A DNA stretch of 64,000 nt from Phytophthora quininea (taxonomy: Eukaryota > Oomycota > Peronosporomycetes > Peronosporales > Peronosporaceae). Position numbers and translations under genes: made by a program. Shown piece by piece: positions 9,812-20,940 of this stretch (position 1 is its first letter; each line of letters starts with the position of its first letter). The notes below the pieces were generated by a model. The model was not told the origin of the DNA. It saw only the letters and a list, made by a program, of their open reading frames with translations, and made no database searches. The stretch lies in contig JAAVTG010000531.1 in the NCBI GenBank assembly GCA_011947345.1, forward strand, positions 248,001 to 312,000, in the 5' to 3' direction.

Positions 9812-11115
9812 TTAGCACGCCACGAACTCGCCGACGAGATATAGATTGCGCAGGCCGCGGAAAATGCCCCACGCACGTGAAAAGAAATACATGAAGACTG
9901 CGCCAAACTCCCCGTCGTGGGATAAGTCTTGATCCATGCCCAGTTCGCGAATGCACTGCTGGTAGTGCTCCACATTGGCCCCACCTGGGTGTTCAGACGG
10001 CGCCCACGACAAGCCACCGTGAACGAACGATTCTGGTAAAGTGTCAATCCTCCAGCAGCTATCCGACACAATCCGCCGCCGAACGCCATTCCGACTCAGC
10101 AAGTGCGACAAATAGTAGTCGTCGCCCAGGAAACACGCCTTGGACATGTTGGCAACTTCGAACGCCGGCATGGTCGCCTCGCCGAGGCCAAAGAACTTCC
10201 TTTTCACCACGACACCGCCTGCGCCACCCACAAACGAGACGCTGTTGACTCCGACATTAAGACTGCGTCCGCAGTACAAGTTGTCTTCAGCCGAAATCCA
10301 TCCACCCAGCACGGCTACTGCATCGTTCGGGAACTTGTGCGAGTAGTGCAACGTTCGCTCGCACAGTTGCTGTGGGTAAATGCGGTCGTCGTCACCGTAC
10401 ACAATAATTGTATCGGGGTCCTGCTCCACTAGCAATGTCCCGAGCACTTTGCTCGCCGGTCCAAAGTCCGTGTCCAGCACAATCACCTGCAGCTTCTCGT
10501 GGAAGGGGCTGGTGCCTACTGCAAAGGTGATGTCTCCAAACTTCGCTCGCTTGAGCGATGACTCGTCCAGTAGCCACTCTGGGATCTTGACCTCTTCGTC
10601 CCGGTACCTGCGGGGCACAATGACGTAGATTGTGTCGAACCCTTCGCCTTCTTGGCCCACCAGAGCGTCCACGGTCGGCTGCATCAGGTCGATGCCCGGT
10701 GGGGTGGTGGTGAAGCTGAACACGATGCGAGGTCGCCCCTGGGCCGCGCTCATGGCGGTCGGCGGCATGGCTGCGCTCGAGTGGAAGGTCCAGAGGAAGA
10801 CGGCGATCCACAGCGCCGCAGCGCTGAAGAAGCACAGGAACCAGCGCTGTCTGGTTTTAGGTCGTCCGTAGCCGACGCCCCAGTGGCTGCAGAGGTCTCG
10901 ATGACGACCTTTTGGGGCAGTAGCTTGGCTGATTGGCGCGCACGCCGCTGCCGTCGCCGGCGACTGACTAGCGCAGCGAGCGCCGCCAGAATCGTGAACG
11001 CCGACAGGAGCGACACGCGCGGGATCATGACCTTCTCGGCGTACAGGTCGACGCAGGTGTCGCCGATGGAGGTGACGTTGCTGCCGACGAAGGTGCGCAG
11101 CGAGGAGTGACCCAT
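9812..11115 (-). CDS. Membrane-anchored glycosyltransferase-like protein
   Basis: About 434 residues from ATG 11115 (MGHSSLRTFVGS), if one base is restored in the G-run near 10877-10881. Without it the N-terminal 80 residues and the rest are in different frames. Two hydrophobic segments are seen: VSLLSAFTILAALAALV in the first part and WFLCFFSAAALWIAVFLW after the break. The lumenal part begins with RPRIVFSFTTTPPGID, a pattern seen in oomycete and algal family-2-like glycosyltransferases. It carries an acidic DxD-type cluster (IIVYGDDDRIYPQQL), a second acidic motif (LGDDYYLSHLL) and the end WRIDTLPESFVHGG. A Golgi type II or multispan enzyme is inferred. The sugar donor and acceptor are unknown. 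The alternative start at a TTG further upstream gives an unlikely basic N-terminus. Confidence 0.62.
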
Positions 11116-11403
11116 CGCTGGAGTGACTCTGTTGTGAATCTTGAAGAATGAAAAACAAAGAAGCTGGCCATCATCCGCGCAGCCCGAATGGCTGCCAAGA
11201 AGTTGCGATTATGCGGGACCACCGTGTGACAGCAAAAGAAACATCCAGGTTGCGCGAGTAATCAGCAACGTAAGAATCAGTTGTGAAGGCAAACCAGCAG
11301 GCATCGAGTTTAAGTTGTTGAAGTGGTCGGATTGCGAGGATTGGAAAGGCCGCCAAATCGAGCGTGAACCTGATGGTCAGGATTCCTCGTCAACAAAAAC
11401 TGT

Positions 11404-11457
11404 ATTGCTCACTCCCAGTCACTCACAAGAATTATTGCTCACTCCCAGTCACTCACA
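11404..11457 (+). repeat. 24-bp direct repeat
   Basis: A 24-bp unit (attgctcactcccagtcact followed by caca) occurs at 11404-11427 and again at 11434-11457, immediately before the ATG of a weak small reading frame. It is a local duplication of unknown meaning. Confidence 0.8.
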
Positions 11458-11711
11458 TGAATCGGGTGGCTCTCCCAGCTCTTTGCCTCGGCGGTGCCGC
11501 ATTGTGGTTATCCTCGTGGTGGCCACACACCACCGTGAAGTCGGCGCATGTCGATTTGTTCGGGCTGCTGTATCTGGGCGAGAGATTGGCGGTTAGCTTT
11601 GCTTGTTACAGCTGTCTTGCTTTTGCAAACGTAAACGCAGGTATGCGGTGCTGCCTTCTACCACCGAGCTACTATGTCCTTGACTTGCGCTCGGCACGAC
11701 AGTGCGGTTGA
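11457..11711 (+). CDS. Possible small secreted or membrane protein (weak)
   Basis: An 84-codon frame lies in the 690-bp spacer between two genes. Its start MNRVALPALCLGGAALWL has a signal-peptide-like hydrophobic core, and a splice donor (gtatgc) follows residue 61, so it could be a first exon. No RxLR or other effector motif, no repeats and no recognisable domain are present. It is listed because nothing else occupies 11116-11800. It may well be non-coding. Confidence 0.2.
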   Translation: MNRVALPALCLGGAALWLSSWWPHTTVKSAHVDLFGLLYLGERLAVSFACYSCLAFANVNAGMRCCLLPPSYYVLDLRSARQCG

Positions 11712-11802
11712 TGAAGGCAACTGTGAAATACATGTTACCATGTTGCGGACATCGCTCATACATATTTCATAATAGTTTTATTCGTGGGTGGTTCCCTCGG
11801 CC

Positions 11803-12501
11803 TCACAACGACAATAACGCAGCTATCGCTCCGATGCACAGCGTGTTTCGCAACGAGGCGCGAGACGTTTTCGGGTCTTCTGTCTGGACCGCAGACAATC
11901 GAATGCTGGAACGCACTGCCGTGTCGTAGGATGCGAAGGAAAGTGTGGCCGGCGAACGTTCGCTCGCGCTTTTGAGCGCGTCGCCAACGCTAGACAGTGT
12001 TGCGCCAACTACGCTTTTGCCATTCACAGCCTTGAGCACCATGCCTTCGTGGATCCCTCGTCGACTCGCAGAAGCGCGCACTGCGGATATCACGATCGGT
12101 GAAGGTGGCGGCGCAAAGTTGAGCACGCAGGGCGAGGGTGCGGCTTGAAGGCGCTGATACACAGCGTTCAAATTCATCCCGGTCACCGAGACATTGTCAA
12201 CGCGGACGAGTTCTTGTCCGGCTGCCACATCGCTTCGCATGCCTGGCACATCCTTGACCGCCACACCTCCCAGGGGCAGCTCGACGAAAGTGAGTCCAAG
12301 TCGCTGGTTCTTCGCCCACACCAGTCGCGTCGATACTTCTTCCTGAAGTGATTTGGACTTGGCACGCTGCAGAGTCACACTGAGAGCGCCGCCCGTGTAC
12401 ACGATCGTGACCGTGTCGTCCTGAGGAGCTGCCGGCAGGTCGGAATGCGGGAGCTTGGACAGCCGTTCCTGCGCCTGGCGCTTCCGGCTGAAGAGTCCCA
12501 T
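11803..12501 (-). CDS. PDZ-domain protein
   Basis: Single exon, 232 residues from the ATG at 12501 (MGLFSRKRQ). Two PDZ-like folds are visible. The first (residues about 30-120) contains RLGLTFVELPLGGVAVKDV in place of the carboxylate loop, then VAAGQELVRVDNVSVTGM. The second (about 125-200) contains VISAVRASASRRGIHEGMVL then AVNGKSVVGATL. PDZ domains bind C-terminal tails or internal motifs of partner proteins. The basic start MGLFSRKRQ with Gly2 could permit lipid anchoring. Frame and ends are intact. No catalytic domain is present, so an adaptor role is inferred. Confidence 0.72.
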   Translation of the reverse strand: MGLFSRKRQAQERLSKLPHSDLPAAPQDDTVTIVYTGGALSVTLQRAKSKSLQEEVSTRLVWAKNQRLGLTFVELPLGGVAVKDVPGMRSDVAAGQELVRVDNVSVTGMNLNAVYQRLQAAPSPCVLNFAPPPSPIVISAVRASASRRGIHEGMVLKAVNGKSVVGATLSSVGDALKSASERSPATLSFASYDTAVRSSIRLSAVQTEDPKTSRASLRNTLCIGAIAALLSL

Positions 12502-13024
12502 GGCGCTGGAAAGGATCACTCGTGCGCACTCGACGGCTGGAAGGCAACTGCGAGCACAAGTCGAAGGAAGAGCGACCGCATCTCAACGACAAGGCCACGA
12601 GAACTGCTTGGGACAGCTGGAAAGAGTCCGGACTTGGAACTGGTAATCACCACAAAAGCTGCTCCAAGTGACGGCCTGTCCAGCCAAGACTTGAACTCGC
12701 AGCCGAGATGCCGTCACGGTGCTCCATTAGCTACAAAACGGAATTTGAGTGCAGCATTACTCGCAACGGTAACCACCACCTTCACTTGCACGGAAGTTAC
12801 AGCAGCATAAACTAAAATGCGATGGAGAAGCAAGAGCTCTTGCTGCTGTCCAAACTCACAGCAAGAATGCACGTATCCATTTCTGTTTAAGTATCTAATG
12901 GCCCATTTCTATTAACCTGATCGAGTCCATAGATCCCTCCATACAAAACAATCATTCCCAAACGCCATCTTCCTCTTCAAACAACGCGCCGCATTCACTG
13001 ATTTGCATTCGACCTCTGAAGTCC
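12502..13024. other. Spacer with divergent promoters
   Basis: This 520-bp spacer holds the promoters of the PDZ gene and of the second ankyrin-RING copy. An initiator-like TCATTCCCAAA lies at 12952-12962, 63 bp before the latter's ATG. No supported gene or repeat is seen. Confidence 0.5.
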
Positions 13025-14478
13025 ATGGGCAACATCGTGAGCTGGCTGGCTCAGTGCTTCTACCCCGAGGACCAACTCTTCTGGGCGGCGGCGCACCACG
13101 GGGACGCGCGTCTGATCCGCGCGGCCGTCGCGCGCCTCACGCCCGAGACGCGCCAGTTCCTCGAGTGGCAGGAGCCCTACACAGGCCGCACGGCGTTACT
13201 GGAGGCGGCAGCTAAGGGCCATCGCGAGTGTGCGCAGCTGTTGGTAGAGGCCGGCGCCAACTGCAACGCCAAAGACATTAAGCTCAACACACCGCTGCAT
13301 CTCGCGTGCAAGCGGGCGCGACCTGAGACGGTGCGCTACCTACTGACGGTGGCCGCCGTGAACCCGTTCGAGATCAATCTGCACATGAAGACGCCGTTGG
13401 ACCTCGCGCGAAGTCGCTACGCAGAAGAGGAGGACGAGCCAGATCCTATGCCAAGTGCATTGAGATTCTGGAGAAGAAGTTCTGCCTCTACAGTGGCTGG
13501 CTGTACCAAAAGAAGGACAATGTGTTGTCGCTGGTGTCAGGCATTTCGTCGCTGAATTCGTGGACGCGTCGCCTGTGTATCGTGCTAGAAAGAGGAGAGC
13601 CAGGTGTGTTGGAGTTGGCGCTGTTTAGTATGCGCGTGGATGGTGGAGTTAGACCGGTGTGTCCCTCGTCCGTGCTGCTCTACAATGTTGCAGCAGGCAT
13701 CGAGCCGTCCAACGACCCGAGGTGGTTCAGCCCCAAGGACTTTACGTTCATTTTACGTGGAGATCAACTGAGCAAGTGTCATTATCGCGCCAGTTCGGCG
13801 CTGCAGAATCCGGTGCACTTTGCTGCAGTCGACCAGGCGGGATTCGACGCTTGGAAGAGTTTCTTTACCCACCAGCAACAGGAACTTGCAGACGTGCCAC
13901 GAGCGGTTGGCAGTCGCGGGTGGACTCCATTTCTCGACCGGTGGCAATTGAGCCACCAGCTGCGATGGTATCTCTAGGAATTGGCCACGAAGAAGACGCA
14001 GATCTTCGGCGGGCAATTGAGCCACCAGCTGCGATGGTATCTCTAGGAATTGGCCACGAAGACGCAGATCTTCGGCGGGCAATTGAACTTTCGCTAGAGA
14101 CAGCTAGGGAGACCGAGCCTGAAAACTCGACAACAGCTGCCAGTGTCAGCTCCTGACTGGGACGATTGGGAAGGATGCACCTCCTCGGGACAGGAGAATC
14201 CTTCTGTGAGAAATGCAAACGAGAATGGAAATGGCTCAGTCGCTAGTTCAGAATCGGAGCGTACATCTGCACCGGTGGTGAACTACGGAAACTCACCGGC
14301 GTATGCGTCCATTGGCGAATGCGTCATCTGCTTTGACGGTCCTCAGTCAGCAGTGTGCGTGCCATGTGGCCACAATGCGGTTTGTATGAAGTGCGCCGAG
14401 GAGATTCTGACGAGCACCGCCGAGTGTCCAGTATGCCGAGCACATATTCGAGAATTGATTAAGTTGTACCGCGTATAG
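13025..14478 (+). pseudogene. Ankyrin-repeat RING protein, intronless paralogue with three frame breaks
   Basis: This copy has the same domain order as the 7982 gene: ankyrin (GRTALLEAAAKGHRECAQLL, NTPLHLACKRARPETVRYLL), PH-like (CLYSGWLYQKKDNVLSLVS, WFSPKDFTFILRG), UIM-like (LRRAIELSLETARE) and a C-terminal RING (CVICFDGPQSAVCVPCGHNA...CPVCRAHI) ending RELIKLYRV. All four introns of the paralogue are missing. For example, the codons around EKKFCLYSGW and SWTRRLCIVLE are contiguous. Frame is broken three times: near 13446, near 13915-13945, and near 14147, each by one base. Total length would be 484 codons. It is either an intron-less functional gene in an indel-prone assembly or a retroposed pseudogene. 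All RING cysteines and histidine remain. Confidence 0.75.
13945..14079 (+). repeat. 69/66-bp tandem duplication inside the second ankyrin-RING copy
   Basis: Unit 1 is 13945-14013 and unit 2 is 14014-14079. They are identical except that unit 2 lacks one GAA. The unit encodes about 22 residues ending in the UIM-like EDADLRRAIE, so the duplication adds a partial second UIM-like helix. The paralogue at 7982 has a single copy. Confidence 0.85.
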
Positions 14479-14668
14479 GATGAGAATATTTTAGCGCTTG
14501 TGGAAAATGTTAATTTATGTATGAAGAAATCTCGGCAGCATTTGTTTGCTGGCAATCATTCGGGCAGAAAGGAAGCCGAATTTACATCAAGAGCCGCCAA
14601 CTACTTCAGGTTCGTGTGCATTAACATTGCTATTTATCTACTCCCAGTGATCCCATGATCTCGAACGT

Positions 14669-15176
14669 TCATGCTGAAGTCACGTTATCCCAAGAGTTGG
14701 GTTCGTAAAGCCCAATCATCACCCCATCCGGTGACCGCAATGCCGCCACCTGCAATAAAAGAAAGCCAATCATCGTCACTCGGCATCTTGGCTTTGGCAG
14801 CAACTTCCTCTCACCTTGCCGTGCGCTGGGTACTTGATGGGTCCGTCCATAATGGCGCCCAGCATCAGTAGCCTCGGCACCGCATCACTCAGGTCCTGAA
14901 TGTCAAAGTTTAAGAACGGAGAGTACCCGCTACTGCACGCAGCCTCACTGCAGGAACAGAATCATAAATATTAGTACAGTAGTCGAATAGCAATATTCCG
15001 ACATTTCTGCAGCACCTCTGAGCCAACTTGATGCAGAGCGGCACGCCCGCCTTGGTGTCGAACTCGGCGAACGTGTCGGACGAGCGCAGCAGCGTGAGTC
15101 CCAGTCCTTCCTGGTAGAACTGCTTGGAGCGCGCCAGGTCGCGGCTCAGCACCATCAACTGCCGCAGCCTGATCAT
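14669..15176 (-). CDS. VOC / glyoxalase-fold protein
   Basis: Three exons (15176-15016, 14947-14815, 14749-14669) join cleanly to 124 codons. The first exon reads MIRLRQLMVLSRDLARSKQFYQEGLGL, the hallmark opening of the vicinal-oxygen-chelate fold. The last exon has the matching half: VAALRSPDGVMIGLYEP. Two VOC half-modules make a small dioxygenase, glyoxalase I or resistance-type protein. The usual metal ligand histidine of the first strand is replaced (LMVLSRD), while the late glutamate (GLYE) is present, so metal binding and activity are uncertain. It is divergent from the membrane protein gene, with little more than 100 bp between start codons, probably sharing a promoter. Confidence 0.78.
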
Positions 15177-15281
15177 CCTTTCACTACTAAAGCGATATTA
15201 CAATATTGACATTAATTTTAAGAATGGCTACATTTTATATTCTAGTTTCTTTCGCGACTCACGAAAAAGTATCTGCCGGAA

Positions 15282-16423
15282 ATGCTGGTGACGGGGATCA
15301 AGGTGGCGCTGTTAGCGTTGACTGTGGCCTGCTACATCCAGCCGCAGCTGGTCCTGCAACCGCTGGTGGGGTTGGAACAGGACAGCGCGGACGAAGAGGC
15401 CTCGGTGCGCGTGCTGCGCGGCTGCTGACGCTGCTGAGCTACGGGCTGGCGAGTCTTCGACCGGCCTGGTTCTGGGTGTTAGTGGGCGTGGCGGCACTAC
15501 AGCTCAGTTTGTGGGGGTTCAGTTGAGTGATCAGCCACTGCTCGGTCTGGGCGTCGAGGCCGAGCAGTTCCTGTGCCTCTCGGGCGCAGTGTGCTGCTTC
15601 GCAGTCATCGTCAGCATCATCTTATTCGGAGGCGGCGGCGACAAAGCACGCTTCCGGTATTTTATTTCATTTATTTTAGATGTGCGCAAGACCTAATGCT
15701 ATTGCGCTGGTAGGAAGCGGCTCGTGAATTTCTACTCCAAGCACAACCCAGACAAGCTCAAGGAGGTGGACGAGTTGGTGCAGAAGTACGAGTTCAACGA
15801 GGAACTGCTGTTCGCGAGATTGCATCGCAAATACAATGCTCTGGCGGCTGGAGAAGACAGCCACTCGGTCATGAAGAAGATTGATGAGAATGAGTTTCTA
15901 TACGAGGAGTCAGAAGAGGAGCGAGTCGAGTCGGACGACGATCAAGAGCTGGTCCTATCGTCGACGGAACAGAAGAAATTTGCTACTGCGAACGAGACAC
16001 CACTGCCGGTTGCAACTCCCAAAGAAAGACCAGCCCCGGTTGCAGTGTTTCGAAGAGAAACCTGCTTCGATGCCTACTTCTTTCGAAACACCAAAAGCTG
16101 TGCAGCGAGAGTGGTGGAGAGAGTTTTGCAGACAAGCCCCAAAAGCGCGAGGAAAGCTTTCAGGAGCGCATGACGCTGACGACGACCAGACAGCTGGAGT
16201 GGAAGCGCAAGTAGACGGCGACGATGAAGGCTACGATAGCGCAGGCACCCCACCCGTATCGCCACGAACAGCCGAGAAAATGGGGCTGGCGTGTGCCCGT
16301 CGGGGATCGTCAGTTCTCATTCACGATGCCATCGCAGTAGCTCGCCAAGCCCAGAAAGAACGCATCGAAGAGCGGATCAAGAACATTGCGTCGAAATGCG
16401 GAGACGGCTATGCGGGGCACTAA
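15282..16423 (+). CDS. Oomycete membrane protein with acidic C-terminal tail
   Basis: The first part (MLVTGIKVALLALTVACYIQ onward) has several hydrophobic spans, including PAWFWVLVGVAALQLSLWG and CLSGAVCCFAVIVSIILF. A short intron (about 15658-15715) follows. The second part begins with a helix FYSKHNPDKLKEVDELVQKY, a linker seen in many oomycete proteins before or after catalytic modules. It is followed by acidic, low-complexity sequence and the tail AVARQAQKERIEERIKNIA. Two single-base breaks interrupt the frame, near 15422 and in the T-run near 16049. Coding may begin further upstream (KKYLPEM), so the start is provisional. No enzymatic domain is recognised. Confidence 0.55.
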
Positions 16424-16552
16424 AACTATCTAAGGCAGGTCGCTTGTGGCGTCAACGGTACAAACCAAAGTTGATCCCCCCACACACACACATAAAAAAT
16501 AAATAAGAGTGCGACTCGAATCGTGTTGTTCGGTGATTACTTCGCTGCGTTC

Positions 16553-18371
16553 CTAGTTGTCCTTCACCATCGAGTTCATGCTGGGGCGCACTTCGTTGAG
16601 CGACGGACGCGTGCCAACGTAGCTGTCGTCAACACTGTTGATGCTGGGCAGGTGAAACTGCAGCAATTCTGCCCAGCCGTTGCGGCTAGCAGCATGCTGC
16701 TGGCCGTACACAAAGTACGAGAACACACCGACCAGCACCCAAACGCAGCCGAGAATCAAACCGAGGTCGCTGATCTGCGCAACCAGGTAGAAATCGGCGA
16801 GGATACAAATCGCCGGAATGTACGGTACCAACGGAGCCGCGAAATAAAGCGGATCGTTGCCGACCTGCGGGCACTTGATTGCAAGCACGATCGTCATGAT
16901 AAACGAAAGCACCAGGCAGATAATGGCGATCACGAGGCACGCTGTCGAGTCGTGGGTCACGTAGCCTTGCTGGTAGAAGAAGGCCGTTAATAGCAGCAAA
17001 GCCACCAGAGAACCGATGAGTTTCGGCGCGAGCTGCGGCGACTTCTCCGACATGCGGATCATCATCAGCGACGAGTTTGACATCACGAACGAGATGAGGA
17101 TGCCGAAGTTGACGATATCCCAGAGCGTCACGAACGGCACGACGAAAGCCACGATAGTGAAGAAAATACCCGTGATCAGGGTGTTCACGAACAAGTTGCC
17201 CTTGGCGTCGACCTTCGCAAATATCTGGGGCATCAAACCATCGCACGCCAAGGCATAGTGCAATCGCGGCTGCGCTAAGAAAGCTATCTTTTTCATGAAG
17301 GCATCGCGACAACAAAGCGTTAGCACGAGAAATTGGTCCCGAGTACAAGTATAGTTAATTCAACGTACCAGCACCACCACCGGCATAGTGATCACCTCAC
17401 CGGCACGCACGATAGTTGCAACAGCAGACCAGCCAACTCCTTCAAATCCGTCCGGGAAGCTTGTAGCCTCGGCGAACGGCACCATTCCCGACAGCACGAG
17501 CGAACAGAGTACACTCAAAACCGCAGTACCCGTGACGACACTGATGACAGCGATGGGCATGACCTTCTTGGGGTTCTTGGCCTCCGCAGCGAGACAGCAA
17601 ACTTCATCAAAGCCAATGTAACCAAAGAATGCCTGCGTGGCACCAGTGATGATTCCTTGCGTGCCGTATGCCATGTCGCCGGAGCTGTTCTCAGCACGGG
17701 GAGGGACGAATGGACTGAGGTTATTTGAGTCGATGGCGCAGAATCCGGCGATGATAATGAAAACGACGACGAACATCTTGAGGATCGTAAAGCCGTTGAC
17801 GAAGATCTTGCCGAAGCGGATGCCGGCAAGCAGCACGATCACGCAGAGACCCTGGATAAGACCCGACAGAATGTTGGCGTACTCCATGTTGAGCCAATGG
17901 ACATCGGCGTCCGGGTTGTCCAGCACAATCCAGTCTTCGACCTTCTCGGCCCAACTACGGGCCACACCGGCACCAGACACGGCGTACTCGAGCGTAAGCA
18001 GCCACCCAGCGACCACAGCGGGCAGTTCACCAATGGCGTGGTAGGCGTATGCGTACGTACTACCCGAGGACGGCACACGCGTGGTGAGTTCCATGTATGC
18101 CAAAGCGTTCATGCAGCAGACCACGCCACCGATGAGCCAACTGATGACCGCCGACGGACCGGCCGTGTCGGACACGATCGAGGCGGCCGTGGAGAAGATG
18201 CCGCTACCGACGGTGCCACCGATACCAATACAGATGAGATCGAAGAGCGACAGCGAGCGTGGCAGGTCCTGGGTGTTTTCTTCGGCCTGGATCACGTGCA
18301 TGGGCTTGCGTCGCAGTATCCGCTCCAGGAAGGACAGGTGCCGTGGAGATCGACCCCGACTTGTTGTCCAT
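16553..18371 (-). CDS. Cationic amino acid transporter-type permease (APC superfamily)
   Basis: Two exons (18371-17369 and 17287-16553) give about 580 residues with some 12-14 membrane spans. The first helix carries the APC signature CIGIGGTVGSGIFSTAAS (the GxG-containing substrate site). Further landmarks are SSGSTYAYAYHAIGELPA, FFGYIGFDEVCCLAAEAKNP (consensus of the CAT branch) and LAQPRLHYALACDGLMP. CAT-type permeases import arginine, lysine and other amino acids across the plasma membrane or vacuole. An N-terminal ATG (MDNKSGSIS) is one base out of frame with the rest near 18340 (extra C in GCACC). If that is real, the start would be M at 18301. The C-terminus carries repeated SxNxV phospho-like motifs. 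Confidence 0.85.
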
Positions 18372-19466
18372 GGTTTCTAGTGACTTCCTTGTGACAGCAC
18401 TTGGTCGGCGCAGTAAAACTTGGAATGAAGCGCTGCGAGCAGCATGGGCTTTGCACGCAGAGAAAACGTCACGACCTCGTGGGCTTTCGAGCGGGATTTC
18501 AGACACGGACGGACGGCACCAAGCGCGGGGCGGCGAGCATGGACCAGTCGCGCCGGTAAGGGATCACAAGGTTTGGTCACCTTCACTGAAAGGGGAGCGC
18601 AACATCTGCTGGCAAGAGTCTCCGCTCCCTCGTCACGCACGCTGCCGAAAGCCAATCGTTGGGCTGGACGACGAGATCCAGTCCTCTAAACACGATGATG
18701 AGCGCGCGAGAGCGGTGCTCTAGCCAAAGTCCTCAACGTCTTGGTCGAGCTCAACTTCATACTGGAGCCACGTGCCGCGAATCCTGCCTACACTTTTCAC
18801 TCGACGCGACGGAAACGAGCCCGGCGATGCAGAGCTTAAACACGGGGTGCCGTTGGGGCAATGCTGCAGTTTTCGAAGCATCTAGTGCTGGTGACTCACA
18901 AGATGCTGGCGGGAACTCGTCTACATGAGCCCCAACTAAAAGAGACGAAGCACGAGCATCCTCCTGCCAAAGGACCGGAAACTGCGACTGTCGAGTCGCT
19001 CTTGGCGTGCGGTCCCATCCTCCCATACAAAGAGAAGGATAAAATCCCATCCCCTAGTCAGACCTCAAGCTAATGTAGACGAAACAAGACAGTTCAAGCT
19101 CGATTGCCGAAAGAGATTGCAGCGTGGTGCCATGGTGCTCCAGGAAAAACGATGGCACCGCTTTTAAACTTCGTGGCGGCTACCTATGTTAGATCCATGT
19201 TGTCGATCATCACAATGCCGTTGTTTTACACTTTTGGAGGCAAAGCAGGGCCGCATGACGCTATTATCAGGATAATTCCAGCGAAATCGCGGAAGCTAAT
19301 TTCCTCAAGTGCTGTACAGTTGGTATTTCGTTGATGCCTGCAGCTTGGCCTAGCTTATTGAATTGCCGCTCGTTCGCGCGGTACTTGCCGAGTCCTAACG
19401 AATTGCCACACAGCTCTCCCTATGCGCCGAGCTGCTGCACGGAGCAGTAAGCCATAAGCCATCGCA
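18372..19466. other. Intergenic region, no supported gene
   Basis: About 1.1 kb without a convincing gene. Short frames on both strands lack domains and plausible splice sites. It must contain the permease promoter (right side of 18371) and the coiled-coil gene terminator. Confidence 0.5.
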
Positions 19467-20862
19467 TCACATCAATGGGTCGAAGTCGTCGCGAACTGCT
19501 TTCTGACACGAAGGTATCCTTGAAGTTGTGCTGTCGAGTCCTCGATCAGATATTATCACCGTGGGCAGCGGCGTTCCTCGAAGTTCCTGCTTCATGACAC
19601 TGCGATGGAAATGCAGCGCCTCGACGCGGAGTCGCAAGTTTCTCTCTTCCTCTTCCATCTCGGCGATTAGACTCAACGCTTCTTGCTGGCGATGTCTTTC
19701 CGTTATCAGCCGCTCGTAGTGCTGTTTTCGAGTCGCCTCTTGCATTTGAAGCTAAAGCAGAGAAACCGTTAGCTGCCACGTTGTTGTATGGGAATCCAGC
19801 GACTGTGGGGAAAGATAAACTCGCGAACCTTCTTCTCCGTGCGGTACTCTAACACTTGTTGTTCATCCGATCGTATTCGCTCAATTCGACACCTCCGCTT
19901 GCGATCTTGCTCCGCTTCTTTCATTTTTGCTCAGCCAATGCAGTCTGTAGAGGACGCGGCATCACAACGTTTATTACAACTACGGCAGAAAGTGATGTAA
20001 TGAACGTGTTAGAAATTCGCACCTTCAGACGCTCTTTTGCTGGCGTGCTACTTCATGTTTGCGAGCTTCGAGTATTCGCTTTTGTTTCTGTGAAACATCA
20101 CACAGTCAGCAGAAAATGGCGTACTGCCCCCATTTAATGGCAATACCGCTAGGAATTCTAGCTGTTCGCGGCTACGTGGCACACTCGTTCGGCGATTATT
20201 TTGCGATGCAGTTGATGGGCGTGACTGTCGGGCTCCTGATACTTTGTCTTTACTGGTATCGAGTACGCTTCGATCCTGGAGTTGTATCCGGCGCGAAGGT
20301 GCCAACATCTTGCTCAAAGCTGGCCCCGCAGGAGCAATCGGAGCCAAAATGGTAAAATATCCTTCAGGAGGCTGTAGCCTCGTTTCGAGCTGCACCCTCA
20401 TAGATTGCATTTCACGGAGAACTCGCTCTTCTTGGCTACGAAAGCGAGCGATACGACGGGCTAATTGCTTAGCCGCGTCTTCTGCGTCCTTGCGGGCAAC
20501 AACGGTGTAGTAGATGTTGCTACCCCTTCTTCGGGTGAATCTTCACGAGGAAATCCATCCTGTGTTGTTGCAGTGTTGTGAAATTCGACGCCGCGGGGAA
20601 AGCTAGGCAACTGAACAAAATGGGAGGCTCTCTCCGTGCGTCGCCTCGAACTATTCGCACTTGATGGACGCTTGGCAATGTTGGTAGGTGGGCGAGCTGG
20701 GTGCGTGGGCACCAATTTCGTTATTTGCGAAATTGATGATCCCCAAGGAAGCGTGGTTTCTTTTGATTCGGCTGCTGCCGTTAATGAAGTTGCGTGGTGC
20801 ATGCTTCCTGCTGACTTGGGCCGCATCATGACAACGCGCGGCGGCTTGCCGGTTCGACTCAT
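19467..20862 (-). CDS. Coiled-coil protein of unknown function
   Basis: The start is MSRTGKPPRVVMMRPKSAG at 20862. A low-complexity Ser/Thr-rich N-terminus is followed by long basic coiled-coil helices: AEDAAKQLARRIARFRSQEE, LEARKHEVARQQ, KMKEAEQDRKRRCRIERIRS, and after an intron (about 19833-19754) HYERLITERHRQQEALSLIA and EMEEEERNLRLRVEALHFHR. The frame needs single-base corrections near 20500, 20105 and 20050, and exon boundaries around 20000 are uncertain. The pattern resembles structural proteins of cilia or cytoskeleton, but no named family is recognised. It is divergently arranged with the gene at 20941, only 78 bp apart. Confidence 0.5.
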
Positions 20863-20940
20863 GGTCCCACAAACCTGTATTCACGTTACATCGGCTAATT
20901 ACAGCACAACACAAAAACTCCAGGTTCAGTCTCACACAAG

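Noticed and set aside
11116..11158. N-terminal extension of the glycosyltransferase from a TTG
   Set aside because: Gives an Arg/His-rich shadow frame; the ATG at 11115 with a clear membrane segment is better.
18259..18723. 154-codon + strand frame over the permease start
   Set aside because: Antisense to a well-supported APC permease exon, and no domain.
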